From Halomonas heilongjiangensis (lineage in GTDB: Bacteria > Pseudomonadota > Gammaproteobacteria > Pseudomonadales > Halomonadaceae), in contig NZ_PNRE01000026.1 of NCBI RefSeq assembly GCF_002879645.1, positions 1 to 63,247 of the forward strand: a stretch of 63,247 nt of DNA. Direction: 5' to 3'. Position 1 is the first letter of the stretch; each line of letters opens with the position of its first letter. This document shows positions 58,077 to 63,247 of this stretch, in pieces. A program made the position numbers and the translations under genes. Below the pieces are notes generated by a model. That model searched no databases, was not told the DNA's origin, and worked only from the letters and a program-made list of their open reading frames with translations.

Positions 58077-59327
58077 ATGGCACTATACGTACAGAAGTTC
58101 GGCGGCACTTCGGTGGGCTCCGTGGAGCGCATCAAGGCCGTGGCCGAGAAGGTCAAGGGCTTCCGCGACAACGGCCATCAGGTGGTGGTCGTGGTCTCCG
58201 CCATGAGCGGCGAGACCAACCGCCTGATCGGCATGGCCAACGAGATCAACGACGAGCCGACGCCTCGCGAGATGGACATGCTGGTCTCCACCGGTGAGCA
58301 GGTCACCATCTCGCTGCTCGCCATGGCCCTGCACAAGCTGGGCGTGCCGGCCACCTCCTACACCGGCTCCCAGGTCGGCATCCTCACCGACAGCGCCCAT
58401 ACCAAGGCGCGCATCCAGCGTATCGAGACCGACGAGATGCGCGAGGACCTGGACGACGGCAAGGTGGTCGTGGTCGCCGGTTTCCAGGGGGTCGACGAAG
58501 AGGGCAACATCACCACCCTGGGGCGCGGTGGCTCCGACACCACCGGTGTGGCCCTGGCCGCGGCGCTGAAGGCCGACGAGTGCCAGATCTACACCGACGT
58601 CGACGGCGTCTACACCACCGACCCCCGGGTCTGCTCCAAGGCCCAGCGCCTGGATACCATCACCGTCGAGGAGATGCTCGAGCTGGCGAGCCTGGGGTCC
58701 AAGGTGTTGCAGATCCGCGCCGTCGAATTTGCCGGCAAGTACAATGTGGCGCTGCGAGTGCTGTCCAGCTTCGAGGACGGCCCCGGCACCCTGATCGTTG
58801 CAGACTCCGACCAAGACGAGGACTCCATGGAAGAACCACTGATCTCCGGTATCGCCTTCACCGCCAATGAAGCCAAGCTGACCCTGCTCAACACCCCCGA
58901 CGTGCCGGGCGTGGCCTCGCGCATCCTGGGGCCGATCGCCGACGCCAACATCGAAGTCGACATGATCGTGCAGAACGTGGCGCCGGCCGGGGACTACACC
59001 GACTTCACCTTCACCGTGGCCAAGGGCGACTACAAGCAGACCCTGAAGATCCTCAAGGAGCAGGTGATTCCCGAGCTGGGGGGCGGCGAGGTGCGCGGTG
59101 ACGACAACATCGCCAAGCTCTCGCTGGTCGGCGTCGGCATGCGTTCCCACGCCGGCGTGGCCTCGAAGATGTTCCGCGTGCTGGCCGACGAGAACATCAA
59201 TATCCGCATGGTTTCCACCTCCGAGATCAAGATCTCCGTGGTGATCGACGAGAAGCATATGGAACTCGGCGTGCGTGCGCTGCATACGGCCTTCGGCCTC
59301 GACAAGAGCGACATCGAGAGCGAATAA
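58077..59327 (+). CDS. lysC: aspartate kinase
   Basis: 416 residues. Phosphorylates aspartate, the entry to Lys, Thr and Met synthesis and, in halophiles, to ectoine. Kinase domain: [68 protein letters not shown]; then two ACT domains from about residue 255 ([42 protein letters not shown]). Monofunctional; no homoserine dehydrogenase part. A start inside the gene may make a beta subunit. Confidence 0.97.
   Translation: MALYVQKFGGTSVGSVERIKAVAEKVKGFRDNGHQVVVVVSAMSGETNRLIGMANEINDEPTPREMDMLVSTGEQVTISLLAMALHKLGVPATSYTGSQVGILTDSAHTKARIQRIETDEMREDLDDGKVVVVAGFQGVDEEGNITTLGRGGSDTTGVALAAALKADECQIYTDVDGVYTTDPRVCSKAQRLDTITVEEMLELASLGSKVLQIRAVEFAGKYNVALRVLSSFEDGPGTLIVADSDQDEDSMEEPLISGIAFTANEAKLTLLNTPDVPGVASRILGPIADANIEVDMIVQNVAPAGDYTDFTFTVAKGDYKQTLKILKEQVIPELGGGEVRGDDNIAKLSLVGVGMRSHAGVASKMFRVLADENINIRMVSTSEIKISVVIDEKHMELGVRALHTAFGLDKSDIESE
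58827..59327 (+). other. possible internal start for an aspartate kinase beta subunit
   Basis: In-frame ATG at codon 251 of lysC ([17 protein letters not shown]), with GAGGA a few bases upstream, would give a 166-residue ACT-domain protein. Alpha2-beta2 aspartate kinases made this way are known in other bacteria. Confidence 0.4.
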
Positions 59328-59435
59328 GGGCGTCGCGTGCGGCCGACACCTTCTACGCTTGTAGGGAAGTCCGTGACTCCAGGGTAACGGTACTTCCCTT
59401 CAACGGGGCTCTCGGGTGTCATGGAGTCGGTGCCA

Positions 59436-59465
59436 TTGGTCAGGGACGACGCTATGCCACATAAT
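59436..59465 (+). promoter_or_regulatory. candidate promoter of csrA
   Basis: TTGGTC (59436-59441) and CATAAT (59460-59465), 18-bp spacer. The region upstream also has an 8-bp stem AGGGAAGT / ACTTCCCT whose arms contain GGA-type sequences. Confidence 0.45.
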
Positions 59466-59539
59466 GAGGCGGCGCTGCCCTGTCGGCGAACATCCCGTTG
59501 CCAGCAAGTCCGAGAACAAGTCTGAGAAGGAGATCAGCC

Positions 59540-59737
59540 ATGCTCATCCTGACCCGCCGTGTCGGCGAAACCCTGATGATCGGAGACGACATCACCGTCA
59601 CCGTGCTGGGCGTCAAGGGAAACCAGGTCCGAATCGGCGTCAACGCCCCCAAGGATGTCGCTGTGCATCGTGAGGAGATCTACCAGCGCATACAGCGTGA
59701 GAAGGCCGATGCGGAGGGTGGCGATCAGGGAAGCTGA
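59540..59737 (+). CDS. csrA: carbon storage regulator CsrA (RsmA)
   Basis: 65 residues with AAGGAG before the ATG. The dimeric mRNA-binding protein starts [18 protein letters not shown] and has [28 protein letters not shown]; Leu4 and the Arg of VAVHREE form the GGA-binding surface. It represses mRNAs by covering GGA sites near their start codons, including its own AAGGAG perhaps. The GGA-rich RNA at 49.4-49.6 kb is a plausible antagonist. It lies between lysC and a tRNA-Ser, as in Pseudomonas. Confidence 0.98.
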   Translation: MLILTRRVGETLMIGDDITVTVLGVKGNQVRIGVNAPKDVAVHREEIYQRIQREKADAEGGDQGS

Positions 59738-59835
59738 GACGTGGCGGAGCGACGGCCGCCGTCGGCCCGAAAAAACCATGGAGGTCGCTGGACAATGGCC
59801 TTCAGAAACGGTAACATACGCGCCGTGTCGATGAG

Positions 59836-59928
59836 GGAGAGGTGGCCGAGTGGCTGAAGGCGCTCCCCTGCTAAGGGAGTATGGGGTTTATAGCCCCATC
59901 GAGGGTTCGAATCCCTCCCTCTCCGCCA
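59836..59928 (+). tRNA. tRNA-Ser(GCU)
   Basis: 93 nt including the encoded CCA. Acceptor GGAGAGG pairs with CCTCTCC; the anticodon stem CTCCC / GGGAG holds loop CTGCTAA with anticodon GCT; long variable arm (TATGGGGTTTATAGCCCCATC region) as in serine tRNAs; T arm GAGGGTTCGAATCCCTC. Confidence 0.97.
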
Positions 59929-59991
59929 AGTCCCTGAAGGTGCATTCATCGGATGCCGGTCAGGAACGGTTTGACACAGTGTGAAGATAGA

Positions 59992-60068
59992 GCGCCCGTA
60001 GCTCAGCTGGATAGAGTACCTGACTACGAATCAGGTGGTCGGAGGTTCGAATCCTCCCGGGCGCGCCA
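59992..60068 (+). tRNA. tRNA-Arg(ACG), copy 1
   Basis: 77 nt with encoded CCA. Acceptor GCGCCCG / CGGGCGC, D arm with GCTCAGCTGGATAGAG, anticodon stem CCTGA / TCAGG with loop CTACGAA (anticodon ACG), T arm GGAGGTTCGAATCCTCC. Confidence 0.98.
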
Positions 60069-60148
60069 TCTTCGAGCGGAGCAAATGTGGTTTCGACGGC
60101 ATCTCGCCTCGTGTCGCATTCCGCGCAGTGAGCCCATCGCTGCATTCA

Positions 60149-60225
60149 GCGCCCGTAGCTCAGCTGGATAGAGTACCTGACTACGAATCAGGTGGTCGGA
60201 GGTTCGAATCCTCCCGGGCGCGCCA
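60149..60225 (+). tRNA. tRNA-Arg(ACG), copy 2
   Basis: Identical in all 77 nt to the copy that ends 80 bp upstream. The spacer between them is unrelated, so gene conversion or a recent duplication is likely. Confidence 0.98.
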
Positions 60226-60231
60226 GATTTC

Positions 60232-60260
60232 GACCCGTCCTCGCCTGCGAGGGCGGGTCT
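60232..60260 (+). terminator. weak hairpin after the tRNA cluster
   Basis: GACCCG-tc-CTCG / CGAG-gg-CGGGTC with a 4-nt loop, starting 7 bp after the last tRNA. It has no good T run and may act in processing. Confidence 0.5.
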
Positions 60261-60333
60261 TCCACTTTCCGGACCCGCATTGTCTGCTGGCCGAGTCGGC
60301 GTCGCAGCTCGCACGTCGGTTCCGCGATCGTTT

Positions 60334-60370
60334 GAGGCGCCGTCACGATGTGACGAGCGCCTCTTTTTTT
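60334..60370 (+). terminator. intrinsic terminator of the tRNA transcript
   Basis: GAGGCG / CGCCTC and CGTCAC / GTGACG form a nearly perfect stem with small asymmetric internal loop, followed by seven T. It lies 109 bp after the last tRNA and 35 bp before the end of the convergent dusC. Confidence 0.88.
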
Positions 60371-60405
60371 CGATACTGCTGCCGTCTGCGCCCGGCGCTT
60401 CGGCG

Positions 60406-61446
60406 TCAGGCCGGCTCGAGGTTGCGCGTGCCGCGTCGCCGGGGGGGCGGGGCATCGGGATCCGCCACCTGCAGTCCCGTCATCAGGGTGTCCAGATCGG
60501 TGAGGCGCTTGAGTGCCTGGAAGCGGCGCGCCGCTTCGGGGTCTCGCGTGCGCATCTGGTTCAGCCACTGCTTCACCAGGGAGGTGACAACCCGGTCGGG
60601 AAGTGTGTTACGCTGCAATGCAGCATACTCGGCCAGGAGCTCGCCTCGCCGTGACCAGTCGGTAGGCGGCAGCCGCTCGCCGGTGGCTTGCCAGTGGCGG
60701 ATGCGCGGGGCGAGCCAGGGATCGGCCAGGGCGCCGCGACCCAGCATGACATCGTGGCAGCCCGAGAGGGTGCGGGCCTTCCAGTAGTCCTCGAGGGTCC
60801 AGATGTCGCCGTTGGCCACCACCGGGATGCGCAGCCGCTGGCGAATGCGGCCGATCCACTCCCAGTGGGCGGGAGGCCGATAGCCCTCGTCACGGGTGCG
60901 GCCGTGGACCACTAGCTGTCGCGCGCCGCCGTCCTCGGCGGCCAGGGCGCACTCGAGCGCCCTGCGCCGGTCGGCGAAGCCCAGGCGAATCTTGGCCGTC
61001 ACCGGGATGGCGTCGCCCACGGCGGCATGCACGGCGGCCACGGCGGCCTGCACCCGGCGCGGGTCGCGCAGCAGCGAGGCACCGCCGTCATGGCGGTTGA
61101 CCAGTTTCGCCGGGCAGCCGAAGTTGAGGTCCAGGCTCACGGCGCCCAGTGCGAGTGCCTGGCGGGCATTGGCGGCCAGGGCCTGTGGGTCGGATCCCAG
61201 CAGCTGCAGGTGCACCGCCGTGCCACTGGGCGTGGCCACCCGGGAGTTCGTGAGCTCGGGGCAGTGCTTGAGGAAGACGCGAGGCGGCAGGCGCGCGTCC
61301 ACGACACGCACGAACTCGGTGACCGCCCAGTCGAAACCGCCTCGGCGCGTCAATAGGTCGCGGGTCACGGCATCGATCACGCCCTCCATGGGCGCTAGGC
61401 CGATGCGACCGCTGTGTAGTAAATTAACAACGCTGATTTCCACCAT
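60406..61446 (-). CDS. dusC: tRNA-dihydrouridine(16) synthase DusC
   Basis: 346 residues; FMN-dependent reduction of uridine 16 in tRNAs. N-terminal [40 protein letters not shown] (typical of DusC), [24 protein letters not shown] with the catalytic cysteine in [32 protein letters not shown] and [13 protein letters not shown]-terminal Pro/Arg-rich tail extends past the E. coli protein. The exact start is uncertain: the ATG at 61446 has no clear ribosome-binding site. Confidence 0.92.
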   Translation of the reverse strand: MVEISVVNLLHSGRIGLAPMEGVIDAVTRDLLTRRGGFDWAVTEFVRVVDARLPPRVFLKHCPELTNSRVATPSGTAVHLQLLGSDPQALAANARQALALGAVSLDLNFGCPAKLVNRHDGGASLLRDPRRVQAAVAAVHAAVGDAIPVTAKIRLGFADRRRALECALAAEDGGARQLVVHGRTRDEGYRPPAHWEWIGRIRQRLRIPVVANGDIWTLEDYWKARTLSGCHDVMLGRGALADPWLAPRIRHWQATGERLPPTDWSRRGELLAEYAALQRNTLPDRVVTSLVKQWLNQMRTRDPEAARRFQALKRLTDLDTLMTGLQVADPDAPPPRRRGTRNLEPA

Positions 61447-61562
61447 AACGCCATTGCAATCTGCCGGGAGTGTGGCAGGTTATACGATCGAAAAAATTAC
61501 GCAAGCCGCCCTGATCGTGCGAGATCGGCGCCGGCTGGAGACAAGATCCAGGAGAATGCCAC

Positions 61563-61814
61563 ATGCAGGACACCGAGCTTCTACAGGAAGGGCTTGCCTT
61601 GATGGGCCTCGGCATGGGCTTTGTTTTTGTTTTTCTTACCGTGCTGGTGGTCGTCACCACCCTGATGTCGCTGATCGTCCGCCGCCTCGCCCCCGAGCCG
61701 GCCCCGTCCGCCCCCGATGGCCCGCGTCCCCCGGCTACGCGCCAGGAGGACGGCGAACTGATGGCGGTGATCGGCGCCGCCCTGCACCGTCACCGCCAGC
61801 GCCATCGCCGCTGA
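61563..61814 (+). CDS. oadG: oxaloacetate decarboxylase gamma subunit (Na+ pump)
   Basis: 83 residues with AGGAG before the ATG. One membrane helix at about residues 13-39 ([25 protein letters not shown]), a Pro/Ala linker and a His/Arg-rich C-terminus ([13 protein letters not shown]) that could bind zinc, as in OadG. It is the assembly and membrane-anchor subunit and precedes oadA by 53 bp. Confidence 0.9.
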   Translation: MQDTELLQEGLALMGLGMGFVFVFLTVLVVVTTLMSLIVRRLAPEPAPSAPDGPRPPATRQEDGELMAVIGAALHRHRQRHRR

Positions 61815-61867
61815 GGCGTCTCCTTCCCGGTTTCCATCCTCCATCCCATAACGACAAGGTCACTCCC

Positions 61868-63247
61868 ATGACTGACAATGCTGCTCGCCCGCTGGGCATC
61901 ACCGATGTCGTACTACGCGACGCCCACCAGTCGCTGTTCGCCACGCGCATGCGGCTCGACGACATGCTGCCCATTGCCGAGAAGCTCGACAAGGTCGGCT
62001 TCTGGTCCCTGGAGTCCTGGGGCGGCGCCACCTTCGACGCCTGTATCCGCTACCTTGGCGAGGACCCATGGGAGCGGATACGGGCGTTGAAGGAAGTCAT
62101 GCCCAACACCCCCCAGCAGATGCTGCTGCGTGGCCAGAACCTGCTCGGCTATCGCCACTACGCCGACGACGTGGTCGACCGCTTCGTCGAGCGGGCCCGC
62201 ACCAACGGCGTCGACGTGTTCCGCGTGTTCGACGCCATGAACGACCCGCGCAACCTCGAGCGCGCCATCCAGGCGGTGCGCAAGGTCGAGGGCCATGCCC
62301 AGGGCACGCTGTCCTACACGGTGAGCCCGGTGCACACCCTGGACGGCTGGGTCGAGCTCGGCAAGACCATCGCCGCCATGGGCGCCGACTCCCTGGCGAT
62401 CAAGGACATGGCCGGCCTGCTCAAGCCCTACGACGCCTATGAACTGGTGTCACGCCTCAAGCAGGCGGTCTCGATTCCCATCCATATGCAGTGTCATGCC
62501 ACCACCGGCATGTCCACCGCCACCGCGATCAAGGCCGCCGAGGCGGGCATCGACAACGTCGACACCGCCATCTCGTCGATGTCGATGACCTACGGTCACA
62601 GCCCCACCGAGTCGGTGGTGGCGATCCTGGCGGGCACCGAGCGCGACACCGGCCTCGACCTCGAGCTGCTCGAGGAGATCGCCGCCTACTTCCGCGAGGT
62701 GCGCAAGAAGTACGCCGCCTTCGAGGGCTCGCTGAAGGGCATCGACTCGCGCATCCTGATCGCCCAGGTGCCGGGTGGCATGCTCACCAACATGGAAGGC
62801 CAGCTCAAGGAGCAGGGCGCCGGCGACAGGCTCGACGACGTGCTTGCCGAGATCCCGCGGGTGCGCGAAGACCTGGGCTTCATCCCGCTGGTCACCCCGA
62901 CCTCGCAGATCGTCGGCACCCAGGCGGTGATGAACGTGATGATGGGGGAGCGCTACAAGTCGATCTCCAAGGAGGTCCAGGCACTGCTCAAGGGCGAGTA
63001 TGGCGCCGCCCCGTCGGCGTTCAATCGGGAGCTGCAGGCCCGCGTGCTGGAGGGCAATCAGCCGATCACCTGCCGCCCGGCCGACAACCTCGCCCCGGAG
63101 ATGGACAGGCTCGCCGCCGAGCTCGAGGAGAAGGCCAAGGCCGAGGGCATCCGCCTGGCCGAGGGCGAGCGTGCGATCGACGACGTGTTGACCTATGCGC
63201 TGTTCCCGCAGATCGGCCTGAAGTTCCTCAAGCACCGCGACAACCCC
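61868..63247 (+). CDS. oadA: oxaloacetate decarboxylase alpha subunit, 5' part
   Basis: 460 codons are visible and the frame is still open at the window edge. Carboxyltransferase domain: [20 protein letters not shown] (metal and substrate site), [53 protein letters not shown] with the metal-binding histidines and [14 protein letters not shown]. The biotinyl domain would lie beyond the window. With OadG and OadB (outside) it couples oxaloacetate decarboxylation to sodium export, fitting a salt-adapted marine organism. Confidence 0.95.
   Translation, partial: MTDNAARPLGITDVVLRDAHQSLFATRMRLDDMLPIAEKLDKVGFWSLESWGGATFDACIRYLGEDPWERIRALKEVMPNTPQQMLLRGQNLLGYRHYADDVVDRFVERARTNGVDVFRVFDAMNDPRNLERAIQAVRKVEGHAQGTLSYTVSPVHTLDGWVELGKTIAAMGADSLAIKDMAGLLKPYDAYELVSRLKQAVSIPIHMQCHATTGMSTATAIKAAEAGIDNVDTAISSMSMTYGHSPTESVVAILAGTERDTGLDLELLEEIAAYFREVRKKYAAFEGSLKGIDSRILIAQVPGGMLTNMEGQLKEQGAGDRLDDVLAEIPRVREDLGFIPLVTPTSQIVGTQAVMNVMMGERYKSISKEVQALLKGEYGAAPSAFNRELQARVLEGNQPITCRPADNLAPEMDRLAAELEEKAKAEGIRLAEGERAIDDVLTYALFPQIGLKFLKHRDNP

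Noticed and set aside
60024..60455. Minus-strand frame containing GRIRTSDHLIRSQVLYPAELRA
   Set aside because: This string is the antisense translation of tRNA-Arg, a well-known false protein in databases.

Overview
The window is 63 kb of GC-rich gammaproteobacterial core chromosome. Codon bias, gene content and gene order suggest a Halomonas-like member of the Halomonadaceae; this is inferred from conserved order and family membership, not from a database match. Almost every gene is housekeeping. No phage, insertion sequence, CRISPR array or plasmid gene was found. Novelty lies mostly in the noncoding DNA.

Layout. 1-9.6 kb: 3' end of tilS, convergent ppx, then rho, ubiD, a Fre-type flavin reductase and folM, a 41-residue membrane peptide, and a DAHP synthase preceded by two tandem aromatic-rich leader peptides. 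9.1-19.4 kb: a DUF3087 membrane protein, ppk and hemB, elbB, tatABC, hisE, ubiB, ubiJ, ubiE and a DUF971 gene. 19.6-32 kb: hslVU, an FtsN-like SPOR protein, argS, priA, rpmE, a malic enzyme, a DUF481 outer-membrane protein and ponA. 32-38.7 kb: the type IV pilus assembly operon pilMNOPQ followed by aroK and aroB. 39-45 kb: gltB and gltD (GOGAT). 45.3-49.2 kb: pyrG, kdsA and eno. 49.2-59.7 kb: a candidate CsrB/RsmZ-type regulatory RNA with a GacA-box-like palindrome, then fdxA, mutS, pncC, recA, recX, alaS, lysC and csrA. 59.8-63.2 kb: tRNA-Ser(GCU), two identical tRNA-Arg(ACG), dusC, oadG and the 5' part of oadA (sodium-pumping oxaloacetate decarboxylase).

Genes that work together. UbiD, UbiE, UbiB and UbiJ serve ubiquinone synthesis. 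TatA, TatB and TatC form the twin-arginine translocase. HslV and HslU form a protease. PilM-PilQ form the pilus alignment and secretin complex. DAHP synthase, AroK and AroB feed the shikimate pathway. GltB and GltD make glutamate. RecA, RecX, MutS and PriA act in DNA repair and replication restart. CsrA, encoded at 59.5 kb, would be the target of the candidate sponge RNA at 49.4-49.6 kb.

Most notable observations. (1) A segment of about 170 nt between eno and fdxA has roughly 13 GGA motifs, two of them exactly in hairpin loops, a Rho-independent terminator, and an 18-bp GacA-box-like palindrome about 190 bp upstream. (2) Five copies of a structured repeat of about 120 bp occur, each just downstream of a stop codon and in the orientation of the upstream gene; the central hairpin changes sequence but keeps its pairing. 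(3) Two related leader peptides, with YWFGYWF and GYYGAWRF runs, lie before DAHP synthase. The first is followed by an attenuator; the second ends inside the ribosome-binding region of the enzyme gene.
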